A DNA stretch of 64,000 nucleotides from Cordilura impudica (Eukaryota; Arthropoda; Insecta; Diptera; Scathophagidae). The stretch is taken from NCBI GenBank assembly GCA_963682025.1, contig OY821517.1, positions 102,062,107 through 102,126,106 on the forward strand. The letters are read 5' to 3'. The notes beneath the pieces are model-generated. The model searched no databases, was not told where the DNA came from, and saw only the letters and a program-made list of their open reading frames with translations. This document shows, in pieces, positions 36,427 to 47,660 of the stretch. Positions within the stretch are counted from its first letter, which is position 1. Each line of letters begins with the position of its first letter. The position numbers were made by a program, and so were the translations under genes.

Positions 36427-37160
36427 AGAACAACTTAACGTGACATATAGATGACGGCAGTAGTTTGAAAAAAATTACTTTGATGAAAAGATTCAAGGCC
36501 ACGTTGTTTACGATTTTATTTGAATTTGTAAACATGGAAAAAATTGGCCATCGTTATGTAATTCAAAGGGCCGATCAATATTAAAGCCGAACCAGATTCT
36601 ACTCTGGGGGAGGCTGCTCCTTCATATACGACCATAAAATATTGGGTGGCAGATTTTAAATAAGGCCGTCTGAGTTGCAAAGACGAACATCGTAGTGGTC
36701 GTCGGCTGAAGATACGAGAGCTAGGTGCAATGATATGCATTTTAAAATGTTTTATACGTCGCATATTGACTGAAAGTTTGGAGATGTGAAAGTTATCCGT
36801 AAGATGGGTTCCGTTGTGTTGTTTCATCAAGACAATTCACCAGTTTACAAGTCTACTATTGCGCTGGCCAAAATCCATGAATTAAAGTTCGAATTGCTTC
36901 ATCACGTATCTTGTTCGCCAGATTTAGTTCCCTCGGACTATTTTCTATTTTTAAACTTGTAAATATGGCTCAGTAGTAAAATATTTGCCAATTATGAAGA
37001 GGTTGTGTCTGCAGTTGATGGCTATTTGAAAGCTGGACAGTTTTTCGAACCTATTGCATATCGTTGGGCAAAGTATCGAGCTACATGGAGATTATGGTGA
37101 GCAACAAAGAAAATTTTACCCAAAATTGTTGTGTTTTCTTTGTCAAGTCGGGTTGTTCTT
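36427..37160 (+). pseudogene. mariner element, internally deleted transposase
   Basis: AGAACAACTTAACGTGACA at the left is matched by TGTCAAGTCGGGTTGTTCT at the right, an imperfect inverted repeat. Inside, translated pieces read MEKIGHRYVIQ, then EPDSTLGEAAPSYTTIKYWV, a stop, GRLSCKDEHRSGRRLK and IRRILTESLEM. After a large deletion come HQDNSPVYKSTIALAKIHEL and SPDLVPSDYFLF, the blocks holding the second and third catalytic Asp of DD34D mariner transposases. A final RWAKYRATW follows. The first catalytic Asp region is deleted. Confidence 0.85.
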
Positions 37161-37171
37161 TTTCTATTTTA

Positions 37172-37252
37172 GAAAAATCTATGCAATAATTGAATTTTTG
37201 GATAGATGATCGGGAAGCAGCTTAGATAATATGGGCTCTCTGACTAAAAATT
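37172..37252 (-). mobile_element. Hel-1 remnant
   Basis: GATAGATGATCGGGAAGCAG and CTGACTAAAAATT match an internal Hel-1 segment (compare 44466-44520). No ends. Confidence 0.5.
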
Positions 37253-38515
37253 ATGAAAATTGTATAGTTGGGTAATTGTCAATTGTTTATTATATAATTT
37301 TCTTTAAGTATAATTAAATCACTTAATTCTGTCGTGTACAAGTGAAGGTCTTGAAATAAAAGATTGTGAATATAGTTTCGAAAACAATTTGGAGGAAACC
37401 ATAAAAATTTTCAAAGTCACATGAAATTCAATCAAATTAACATGGAACAAAAGTTCCTGTATGATTTAAGGGAAATTCACAATAGAGTCATGAAGAGCTT
37501 GAATATATTTTTAAACTATCTGTATATTCCAACATACCATATTTGTTTACAGCTTACCGATGTTTACAATTTTCTTAAATAACTGGCTTCTTGCTGTATA
37601 TTAAGAAATACCGCAATTGTAAAAAAATAAAAAACACACACCAAAAACATCGTTCATCTTTATGTCCGGAAATACACACTGAGAAAAACAATTAGTATGA
37701 CTATTTATCATCTGCTAACGTAAGCGTTCATAATGATTTATGAATGCCCATTTTGTAGCGCTGTCTCTCACTCAGTCGGATTATGCATGAGACTAAATGG
37801 ATGTGTAAATTCGTTAAGTCTGTTGCTCTGCTTCGCACACTAACATACATTTGATGTTAGGAAAATAAAAATGAGCTGTGTTTTTTATTTACGCCATCAA
37901 AAAATTTGCATATAAAAGCATTTCTCGAATTTGACCACCAAAGATTTGTATTTGAAATTTTATATGTTTTTATGTTAACTGTTAATTTTATCTATTCCCA
38001 TTAATTGCTGATATTTAAAAATTTTTTGTTTTGCTCTCTATTTTGTTATGCTAAATTTTTAATTATTATTTAAAATTTTGTTGTATAGAAAACGTTTATT
38101 TCTTATCTTTATCCATTAAGAGTAGTAGAGCTACTTGTATTAACAAGTTTTTGATAAATGTTTTTTGTTGCAAGCAGCTACGGCTGAATGAATGAAATGT
38201 TTCTATTGTATGAAAAGAATATTTGAGTAGACGATAAATATTGTTATTTCAGGTCAAAAATCTGTGTTCCGTCATTCAATTTATTAAAAAAAAATTTAAG
38301 GACTACCTAGCTATAACAAATGTGTTATCTAAACATTGTACGCAATTTCCTCTTGAACTAAAGTGTGGTGTTATGTATTTTTTTATAGGGTGGTGATATA
38401 AAAGTCTTTTATTTAGGGAACTAACTACAAAGATAAATGAATTCATAAATGCGATTTATTAGATTAAAAAAAAAAAAATGATTTCCTTATATAATGAATT
38501 CAAATATTAATAAAT
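37253..38515. other. Unassigned AT-rich stretch
   Basis: No coding similarity, inverted repeat or known family found. 37680-37870 is less AT-rich but unrecognised. Confidence 0.4.
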
Positions 38516-39316
38516 ACTAGCTGAGCCCAGCGCTTAAAATTCTAGCGCAGATTCTTTTTTTTTTTTTTTATTGAATCTTCACATAGGTTTGTGAACTAAC
38601 AATAAGTTATTTAATGCTTAAAACTAAAACTTAAAAATTAAATCCAGCCAGTGCCAGACCAAATTTCATTTCTTCTATATACATAATCTATTGCAGATTC
38701 TAGGAAATTTTAATATTTCATTCAATAAAAAATTTTATAAGAGTCTAAAAGTATGCTAATCAATTTTAGACAATTCACAGTTCAACCCATTTTAAATAAA
38801 ATTCATTAAATTTCATTATAAATATTTGTTGAACACACAGGACATATAAATAAGTTTGTTAATAAATAATTTTGAAGAAGCCTACCGGTATGCTAATCTA
38901 TTTTAGCAAATTCACAATTCAACATAGGGCTTTTGATATTTTTAATAACACACACACACAGTATGTTTTTCATGCATGTGTTAGTAGCAACTTTTAATGA
39001 GCATTACTCCAATAAAATATTCCAGACGGTGGAAATCTGTAAATCTGGCGGTTAGCTAAAAACAAATATCTTTCAAATGAGGTATGTTTAGTCAAAATCG
39101 GTAATTAACTACAACTTTTATATCGGCCACAAGAAATCGCCTTGCCTGTTAATCTTATAAATTTGGATTTGAAAATAATATGCTCAACTTAAGTTCATTG
39201 CATGAATTTTTAAAATTTAGTCAATTGTTTTCCAATCAATAGAAACTTAAGTTTTTCCGAAAGACTCATAGTTGCAGCCAGTATTAACTTAAGCCGCCGC
39301 GGCATTACTTGTTTTT
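38516..39316 (+). mobile_element. Hel-3, uninterrupted copy
   Basis: Begins TACTAGCTGAGCCCAGCGCT and ends with GCCGCGGC, a short palindrome, followed by ATTACTTGTTTTT. That is the same kind of hairpin plus TTACTTGTTT end as Hel-1 and Hel-2. An internal segment around GTATGCTAATC...AATTCAC is present twice (38752 and 38889). There is a CA run near 38948. Confidence 0.6.
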
Positions 39317-40380
39317 AAAAGTCAAAGTTTTGTGTGGCAGATATTTAAAAATAATTCTGTTTCATCCGCATTAAAACAATCCTGTTCACAATACTTTTGT
39401 AATAAATCCGGATTTGCTTTCACCACTCGCTTTTATATAACCCACACCATGTCTGAAATCAAAAAAGACACAAATTATTTTATGTACGTTGTACATGCAT
39501 ATGCATTAATTGAACGTTTCATCAATTTAAAGTTTTGTTCAATACCTCTGCTTCGATTTATCAAGCCAACCATAAAATTGTCATCGCCAAAATGCTTTAC
39601 AAATTCCATTGTGTTCTCATTTTATATTGCTCTAGTTATAGGCATGTTTTGATTTCTAGCTGCTATAAACCAATCGGGAGCTACTTTGTCGATATTTTGA
39701 AATACTAGTCATATTACTATATAGATGAAATCCAGATTAAAAATCATTGAGATCATACTAGCCGGAATACCATATTATCCATCCATGTGCGTTTCAGCCG
39801 GTTTCAGGTTATCTAAACGTCCTCCCCACAAAAAAGGGTTTAATATCTGATTAAGGTACATATATTAAACTTGCTTTCGTTGTTAAACAAAATGTTTCTC
39901 CAGAAAGAAAAACCTTGTGTTCATGCTCTTTGGCAAAGTTCAATCCAATTATTGTTTTCCTTTTCAAAGCAAAATAATAAGAATAATTTTACTCTGTCAG
40001 AGTTAACTAATTGTGTCCCCTTGTTAAGAGTAAAAGTGAAACGAGGTCTAAAATTTATTCGTCGTCTCTTAATAGTAAATAAAAATATGGAATTTCGATT
40101 GATTTTAATCGATATCGAATGCGGCGATTAGCCCTTGATTTGTGAAGTACATGTACTATTGAAGATAAGCAAGTTTTAGTATATTTAAAAAAGGGTTTAG
40201 CTCCCGCCAACTATTTTCAAGATTTCATGCACATTTTTTCTCTTCCTGGCATCTTTTTGCCTGTATAATGAACAAAAAATTAAAATTAGGGGTTTCCCTG
40301 GACATTTGAAATATACTCAGAATAGTTGGCTGCAGAATTATGTATCTCTGTCGTGGTCAATAGTTTTTCTACACTATATT
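39317..40380. other. Unassigned stretch
   Basis: Open frames of 106 codons (39332-39652) and 86 codons (39871-40131) match nothing I recognise on either strand. They may be worn fragments of a retroelement. Confidence 0.4.
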
Positions 40381-41058
40381 TATACCCTATATCACTATGT
40401 GGTCCGTCCGTCCTTATGTGTGTCCATGTAAACTTTGTAATCAAACAACAGGTCGAAAATACGAATATATTTTGATGAAATTTGGCATATAAGCCTTTCT
40501 AGGGCATAGGATGAACGCTGTTGAAATTGGTGAGAATTGCAACATGTTCAGACCTAGGCCCCATACAAATGATCCCTATGAAATCGACATAAATTGCCAT
40601 AAGATCCAAATTATCATATAGATCTCAGTGAAATTGGGTTTCTATGTGTTTATTACATCCATTAATTAGTAGTCCAAAAATAATCCCTATAGGACAATTT
40701 TTAGTCATAGGCCCCGTATAGAGCTGATTCCCGATCTTTACTTAAATCTATCAAAAAAACAAAAAATATTGCACAGATTTTGCTCAAATTTGGTTTGTAT
40801 ATATATTTTGAATATATAAGTTACTTTACCAAATATGGTCAGGATCGGTCCATTTTTCGACCTAGACCCCATATAAATATAGCATCCGATATGAAGTTTT
40901 TCATACCTGCAGGCAAAAAAATTCGTAAAAATGCCACTAAAATTTGGTTTATGATATTTTCTATATCCAATTAGTTGGACCTAAGAGATAGGGTCTCTAA
41001 CGCATGGTATAGGGTATCGTTTAGTCGGTCTAGACCGACTACAATTTTCTTACTTGTT
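40381..41058 (+). mobile_element. Hel-1 copy H (internal deletion)
   Basis: Begins TATACCCTATATCACTATGT, then jumps straight into the GTCC core, losing about 110 bp. It ends with GTCGGTCTAGACCGACTACA and CTTACTTGTTC. A further Hel-1 scrap (TCGGCCATAAGATGAAC...) is at 41196-41262. Confidence 0.8.
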
Positions 41059-41284
41059 CATTTTTTTTTTTTTTTAAATGTGCAAAATATAACAATTTGG
41101 AAACCAATTTGTATTTATATAAAAAAATATTTAAAAGGTTTCATTTAAAGAAGAGAAAAAATATTTTACCATGGTGTCCGGCTTTGGGTTGAAGTGACTG
41201 TAAGCTGCTGTCGGCCATAAGATGAACTATATTGAAATTTGTGAAAATCGCTATATAAATAACCGCGACTACACCTACAAAAAA

Positions 41285-41700
41285 AGATTTTCCAACCAAA
41301 TTGTTTTAATTTTGAACAACTGTATTTTCGATTGCATCAACCAAAATTTAATAACAGCTAATTATTTTCTATACTGATAAAATTTTTATAAAATTTTAAC
41401 TAAACATTAATATTTATATAAATAAACTTACCGGTGTATTTGCATTATATGCCATTTTTTAATTATCCACGTTGATAAAATTTTATTTACTTTTTCTTTT
41501 TCTTAAAAACTGGCATTCACTTGGGACTGATATATTGTGAGACAACATACAACATTCATTAAACATAGTAAATGAAGTTGTATACATAGTTGTATCAGAT
41601 TTTTAATTGAAAATTACCAACAACAGTTTTACACTACTGCAAATTAATACGGGACACAACAGATGCAACAACAGAATAACCGTTGTGAATTGGCTAATTG
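41285..41700. mobile_element. Inverted relative of the 7407-8033 MITE
   Basis: CTGGCATTCACTTGGGACTG, GTTGTATCAG and CCGTTGTGAATTGGC are reverse complements of blocks in 7407-7690. Left end approximate. Confidence 0.55.
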
Positions 41701-43214
41701 TTTAAGTCACAGACGCCAAATTGTTACCATAACACTGTGTGTAATTTTTCAAGTCGTGTAAATATAACCATATACAGACACGTGTGCGTGATAAAACACA
41801 AAAAAAAAACCCTTGTATCCCAGTTTTGCCCCAAGTCATGCACTTTTTTATGGGCCCCCAAAACTTTGAGGCCTCGGTGTCATTTTTGCAAAAAAGTGAT
41901 CATTTTCTCAGGCTTATATCTTGCAAACTGTTCGGAATTTTGATTAACTATCTGAAGCAAAGTTGTAGCTCTTGTTATAAAGAACAAAAATTGTGAACAT
42001 ATAAAATCAAAAAAAAAAAAATTAATCTCCAAGATCAAAATCACAAAATACTTTAAAAAATTAGGTTTTTTTACCTTTTTTCCCCTGTTCAGGTCCATGG
42101 AAGCAAACGGTTCAAAACCTAAGGAAACAATCAACTACAAAAATGTACCTAGGATTTCGGTAAACAAATTTTTGGAACATATGAACGTTCTAGGAATGAT
42201 TCTTAATACCGTTTATGTAGCGCTTAGTTAGCCCTAAAAGTGAAAAATTCCCGAAAATTTTTTAATTTCATTTGTTTTTTCTTTACTTCAACATTGAAAT
42301 ACTATGCTATCTGTTACAAAAATTATAAAAAATATTCGTATTATGTTTATAATGTTGATGGCCCTGGACTTGCAAATCGCACTCTCTTAAGTTTTGGATC
42401 CAAATAGTCGTCCGAATCGTCCGAATCTGACTCTGATTCAGAAGTTATGGTGTTCACAGGCTGGTTGCTGCCAGACTACCCTCCATCATCAGCTTTTTCT
42501 TCTTCAAACACTTCATTAACATCATACAGCGTGATCTTGTGACTCCACCAACATACCTGAATTATAGTTCATAAGAAGTGGCTTTTGGGTGGGTATAATG
42601 GATTGGGATATATAACACTATTCAACAATTTTAAAGTTTTTACAGAACATGTATTTGTAACATATCTCATCTAATAGACTGCTCAATCCAAATGTGACAA
42701 AAAAACTTTTCTTATTAGGAGTGTTTTAAATCTAACGGTTTATATATTTACGTTACAAGCATTGATTTGATTTTCCAGAACTGGTTCTTAAAATAACAAA
42801 CAATTTTTGATATTCTTGTGAGTGTGGATTTTAGTCGAATTTTTTAGCTTTTGGAAACGAGAGTTGCTCTATTTTAAATGTCCAGTTAAAATATTTTGGG
42901 GACCATCGTAAAATATATTAAGTTTTATTATTACGCGACCACAAAAACTACTTTTTGTATTAAGAGCCTAATGTGAATATAGTGACTTAAAAAGATAATA
43001 TTCGCATTAGAAATGAAATTTAATGTACAGTTGCGAGCAGGGCGTGTAGTCGGACTCGCTACAAAAACGCGCGACTCCGACTTTACAAATTTCTCGGTAT
43101 AGAACGTGCGTGAAAAATTCATGGAGAATAAGATAAATTTTTGAAATAAATGTGCCAATATATTTGCTTTATTAAAAAAAAAAAAATATATATTTTATTT
43201 TGATTTATCTATAA
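41701..43214. other. Unassigned stretch
   Basis: No family recognised. 41820-41960 has a GGGCCCCCAAAACTTTGAGG-type text reminiscent of the foldback arms at 23846 but not clearly homologous. An acidic protein tail may be encoded on the minus strand at 42347-42472. Confidence 0.4.
42347..42472 (-). pseudogene. Acidic Ser/Asp-rich C-terminal fragment
   Basis: Read on the minus strand: NTITSESESDSDDSDDYLDP, then KLKRVRFASPGPSTL and a stop. A stop also lies just upstream (DDGG*SGSN), with YDVNEVFEEEKA before it in the same frame. It looks like the end of a protein, not chance, but the protein is unknown. Confidence 0.3.
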
Positions 43215-43400
43215 TATTAATAGGCTAGGCGATTTCTTGTGACCGATGTTTTGTTCTACCATTTTATTCCGATTTTGACCAAACGTTTATTATTTGAACG
43301 GTATTTCTTTTTAGCCATTTGCAGATTCACCGATTTTTTAATTTTTTCCTTTATTTTGAGTAAATTGCATTTAAAGTTGCTACTAACACATACATAAAAA
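43215..43400 (-). mobile_element. Hel-3 fragment left of nested Hel-1 copies
   Basis: GCGATTTCTTGTGACCGATG, CCGATTTTGACCAAACG and AAAGTTGCTACTAACACATA match the reverse complement of 38516-39316. The element resumes at 44864. Confidence 0.6.
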
Positions 43401-44863
43401 AACAAGTAAGAAAATTATAGTCGGTCTCATAGGCCCAACTAACTGGACATAGAAAATAAGCATAAACCAAATTTGAATGGGATTTTTATTAATTTTTTGG
43501 CTGCAGATATGAAAAAGTTCATATCGGATGATATATCTATATGAGGACTAGGCCCAAAAATGGACCTATTCTGACTATGTTTGGTAAAGTCTCTTGAATT
43601 TTGCAAAAATATATATAAAAAAAATTTGAGCAGAATCAGTGCAATATTTATACCCTATACCACTATGTGGTTTGGGTATAATGACTTTGTGCTGCTGTTT
43701 GTAACAACCAAAAATATTTGACCTACACCCATCTTTAATTATACCGATCGAATCAGAATCACTATCTGATTCGATTTAACGATGTCCGTCCGTCCGTCCG
43801 TCAGTCTGTGTGTCCATGTAAAGCTTGTAATCAAACTGCAGGTCGCAAATATGAATATATTTTGATGAAATTTGGTATTTGATCTTTCATCGGCCATGGG
43901 ATGAAGGCTATTGAAATCGGTGAGAATCGGTCCATGTTTAGACCTAGCCCCCATACAAATGACCCCTATGAAATCGACATATATTGCCATAAGATCCAAA
44001 TTATCACACAAATCTTAGTCAAATTGGGTTTGTATGTATATATTACATCCGTTAATCAGTAGTCCAAAAATGATCCCTATTGGATAACTCTTAGTCATAG
44101 GCAAATTATAGAGTTGCTTCCTGATCTTCACTTAAATCTATCAAAAAAAAAAAAAAAAAATATTGCACTGATTCTTCTCAAATTGTGTTTGTATATATTT
44201 CTGCAAAAAATACAAGAGCCTTCACCAGACATGGTCAGGATCGGTCCATTTTTGGGCCTAGTCCCCATATAGAGATAGCATCCGATATGGACTTTTTCAT
44301 ATCTGCAGCCGAAAAAATTAATAAAAATCCCACTCAAATTTGGTTTATGCTTATTTTATATATCCAGTTAGTTGGGCATGAGAGATAGGGTCTCTTAACG
44401 CATGGTATAGGGTATCGTATAGTCGGTCTAGACCGACTATAATTTTCTTACTTGTTTTGTTTTTTGATAGATTTAAGTGAAGATCGGGAAGCAGCTCTAT
44501 ATGGGGCCTATGACTAAGAGTTGTCCCATAGGTATCATTTTTCGACTACCCATTAATGTATGTAATAAATGCATACAACCCAATTTGAGTAAGATCTATA
44601 TGACAATTTTGATTTTATGGCAATTTATGTCGGTGTCATAGGGGTCATTTGTATGGCGGCTAGGTCTGAACATGGACCGATTCTCACCAATTTCAATAGC
44701 CTTCATCCTATGGCCGATAAAAGCTTATATACCAAATTCCATCAAAATACATTCATATTTGCGACCTGCAGTTTGATTACAAGGTTTACATGGACACACA
44801 GACGGAAGGACGGACGGTAGCATATAGTCGGTCTGGACCAAATATAATTTTCTTACTTGTTTT
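43401..44863 (-). mobile_element. Hel-1 copy I/K, split by copy J and with two 3' ends
   Basis: The left part (43401-43649) starts with the inverted 3' tail AACAAGTAAGAAAATTATAG, has lost part of the terminal palindrome, and reads to GCAATATTT. It continues at 44458 (TTTTTGATAGATTTAAG) up to GACGGAAGGACGGACGG. There, instead of the expected 5' hairpin, it switches to TAGTCGGTCTGGACCAAATA and CTTACTTGTTTTC, a 3' end in the other orientation. Confidence 0.75.
43650..44457 (+). mobile_element. Hel-1 copy J, nested in copy I/K
   Basis: Complete copy, TATACCCTATACCACTATGT to GTCGGTCTAGACCGACTATA and CTTACTTGTTTT. It is inserted within another Hel-1 of opposite orientation, whose halves join cleanly when J is removed. 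Confidence 0.85.
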
Positions 44864-44985
44864 CTGTGTTGATTTGTGAATTGACTGTAATTGATTAGCA
44901 TACTTTTAGGGTCTTTATTTAATGAAAAAATAAAATTTCCTAGAATTTGCACTCGAATTTCGAGGACTGGAATCTGCTAGTTTCA
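44864..44985 (-). mobile_element. Hel-3 5' end fragment
   Basis: CTGTGTTGATTTGTGAATTG to GGAATCTGCTAGT, matching 6007-6122 almost exactly. Confidence 0.6.
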
Positions 44986-45370
44986 ATTAAAATGTTAAAG
45001 ATTATATTTATATTTCTAAAAATATAGAATAAGAAATTCAAAGAATTTTTAAATTTTTGCAAAAATAAAATTCTTCGAAATAGGAAAAGTAATATTTTAC
45101 TATATACCACTATAAATAAATCGGTTTTAATTTATTTTATGAGAGTAAGTTAATTTATTTTACTTTAATTAAATAATTAAATAATGTAAAAATTTAATAT
45201 TTAAGTTTTTTATTTCATTTGAAGTTTTGTTATTTTAAGATTCCGATATTATAGTTTTTGTTTATTATAAATGGAGTTAATAAAAATAAATAATATATTT
45301 CAAAACTCAAATATTCACTTGGATCATTTACCCACAGCATAATTATTACAGTTGTTATAAATATGTCCAT
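44986..45370. other. AT-rich spacer
   Basis: Nothing recognised. Confidence 0.4.
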
Positions 45371-46865
45371 TAGAGTGGTCCTACGTTATACGGACGTTTT
45401 TCAAATTGCGATTTTGGGGAGAGACGGTGTCCAGTTTGTTTCCTTTCTATATAAAAATAATAAATGTGAAGTTTAGAGACAATCGAATAAAGAAAAGTAG
45501 CGCCGGTAATCGATTGAAAATTGAGCACATAACGGTAAGTTTTCGCAAAATATAGCAGAATTTTATTTCCCAGGTATGTATTTACTTTTTTTAAATATGC
45601 CAAAATTCAAAGTGTGGCCTCGGCAAATACTGGGTTAACGTTCTCGGATTTATTATAATTATAGAACCGGAAGATATACACGTTTAGTTATAATTTTTTA
45701 GGGAACGATTTTAAAATTCAACAGTATTTGCAAAATATTTGAATTTTTTGAATAAATTGTTTTTTATTAGCTTGGGGACAATTACAAGAGTGTTAATGGG
45801 GTCATATTATTTTTTTCAAAACCTTAGGCTATTAGAATTAAATATAGTATTAAATAGGAGATATAAAGAACTTAGAAAAATTACATATACTGAATATTTC
45901 ACAAAAATCCCATTTTTCTCGAAATCCGCAAAAATAAAATCCTTGTCAAAAGAAACTATGTGAGTCCGATCACAGGGGAGATGTGTAAACATCTATTTAC
46001 CCCTTAATTAAAATCAAACAGTAAGCGCCATCTATGTATAGCACGCAACTGCTATGCTTGTTATACCTGATGGTTTGCTATACATGCATGGTGCTTTCTG
46101 TTGGTTGTTGAATCAGCTAAATAAATTTAAATCATAATCTTTGCATCAATACACTTACATAAATCTCACACCGATTTTACCTTACGCTGTTTTTGTGATT
46201 GTATTTACACATCAAAAATTCTGGAATAGGAATTTACATAAAAATTCACACTGTTAATCTCTAACGTGTATTTAACAAAACCATAAAGTGTCAGGTCCAT
46301 TTTTTTGAATTTTTTTTAAGAAAACTTTTTGAAACTTGAAAAAGGGGTTTTAAAAATTTTATAAAAAAAATTTCCCATTTTCGGTTTCAATGCGCAATAG
46401 GTTAACAACGTGGTAATAAAAACAATACTTTATATCTGACTACTTATAAGTATAGAGACAAAAAAAAATGTTGGCTTTAATCAATTTCTCAAAGTTGAAA
46501 GAAAGCCATCAAGTTTCATGACCTATATTTTTGGCACAAAAGTGGTCTGGGGCATTTGCTATTTCTTGGCGAGTTTTTGCTCGATTTTGAAGTTTTATAG
46601 ATTTTTGAAAAGATAATTTAATACTGATCTCGATTTATATAACTTGTCGGAAAAATTAAACAGTTGGAAGAAATTTTCGAAAAATCTGAAAAAAAGTCAT
46701 ATATTCCCCATATAAACACACTTAAAATTTTCAATCGATTTCCGGCGCGACTTTTATTTATCTGATTGTCCCCAAAATTCACATTTATTAGTTTTATATA
46801 GAAAGGAAATAAAATGGATCCCGCCTCTCCCCAAAACCGTATTTTCATTTTTAAGGACCACTCTA
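45371..46865. mobile_element. TIR-W: 1.5-kb element with about 190-bp inverted repeats
   Basis: TAGAGTGGTCC at the left and GGACCACTCTA at the right. Inverted similarity continues inward through TTTGGGGAGAG, TTTCCTTTCTATATAAAA, AATAAATGTGAA and ATCGATTGAAAATT. TA flanks (TTA|GAG, CTC|TAA) could be the target duplication but this is not settled. There is no transposase ORF. A small FB-X element (45960-46213) sits in its middle. Confidence 0.7.
45960..46213 (+). mobile_element. FB-X family member Z (254 bp)
   Basis: Left end GTGAGTCCGATCACAGGGGA then GATGTGTAAACATCT. Right end GTGATTGTATTTACACATC. Both match the ends of the large FB-X element at 47661-50647. It holds no tandem array and so shows what the family looks like without one. 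Confidence 0.65.
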
Positions 46866-47135
46866 ATATCCATATACATACATTTGGCACCAGAGCCGTA
46901 GTCGGTGCCGGACTTTAAAAATTACAGCGGATTGAGTCGCAGTCGGAGTTGTACCTATTTGCGAGCATAAGAAATGCAAAGCTGGTCTATATGATCTTTG
47001 AATGTATCTATTTCGGAATAGCCTCTCTTCTCTCTTTTCTTATTTTGGCCATTTTTTCTTTTATTTGAGAGTATATATTAATTTAATAGGAATCCGTTTC
47101 TATTTCACAGAGTTGAATATTTTATATTTAATATG
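46866..47135. other. Spacer
   Basis: Nothing recognised. Confidence 0.4.
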
Positions 47136-47650
47136 CAGTAATCCTCGGTTAATTATCTCATCAAAATTTACATTATTTTTGGGTAATTATGCGGCGAAAG
47201 CATTTAAACGAATATGTATAATTATCTCATAAGAGGCAATTAAATATATTTTCAGGAGTATAATTTTGAAGAATTGGGGAAAAATTGCTACTTCCCAGAA
47301 AATTTCGGGCACATTTACTATCATTTTCATTACTTTCTGCATGTATTTTTGTGAATTTTATGTTTTCTCTCCTCTGCCACCTCCACAACCAACCACTGTT
47401 CGATTCAAAATCTGAATTAATTTTTATAGCAAACTCCTTTGCTTTATTCATTACTAATTTTCTAGAAATGACTGCATAATTCAGGCGCATCTGGTTAACC
47501 GATATCGTGAGCCAATAAGTACTTTGGGTAATTTAACCAAGGAAATTTATTGGAAGTTCTATTTTTTGGATAAAATATTTGAGGTAATTACCCAAATTGG
47601 GTAATTAGGCGAAAATTAATTAACTGTGGTGTTTTGTTAGAAAAAGAGAG
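47136..47650 (-). pseudogene. pogo/CENP-B-type transposase fragment
   Basis: The minus-strand frame 47227-47490 reads KAKEFAIKINSDFESNSGWL, WRWQRRENIKFTKIHAES, NFLGSSNFSPIL and NYTPENIFN. This matches the CENP-B/Tc5-type helix-turn-helix and following linker of pogo/Tigger/Jerky-type transposases. In those proteins the last motif is followed by the first catalytic Asp (NADE), which is missing here. CAGTAATCCTCGGTTAATTA at 47136 looks like the terminal repeat of such an element. A matching terminus reads CAGTATAACCTGTTAAATTA on the minus strand at about 50699-50722. FB-X may therefore have split the element. Confidence 0.65.
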
Positions 47651-47660
47651 GAAAAATCAT

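Noticed and set aside
39332..40131. ORFs of 106 and 86 codons
   Set aside because: No recognised similarity, no splice or regulatory context, and composition expected by chance. Noted only as unassigned.
42931..43158. 75-codon minus-strand ORF
   Set aside because: No recognised similarity and no supporting context.
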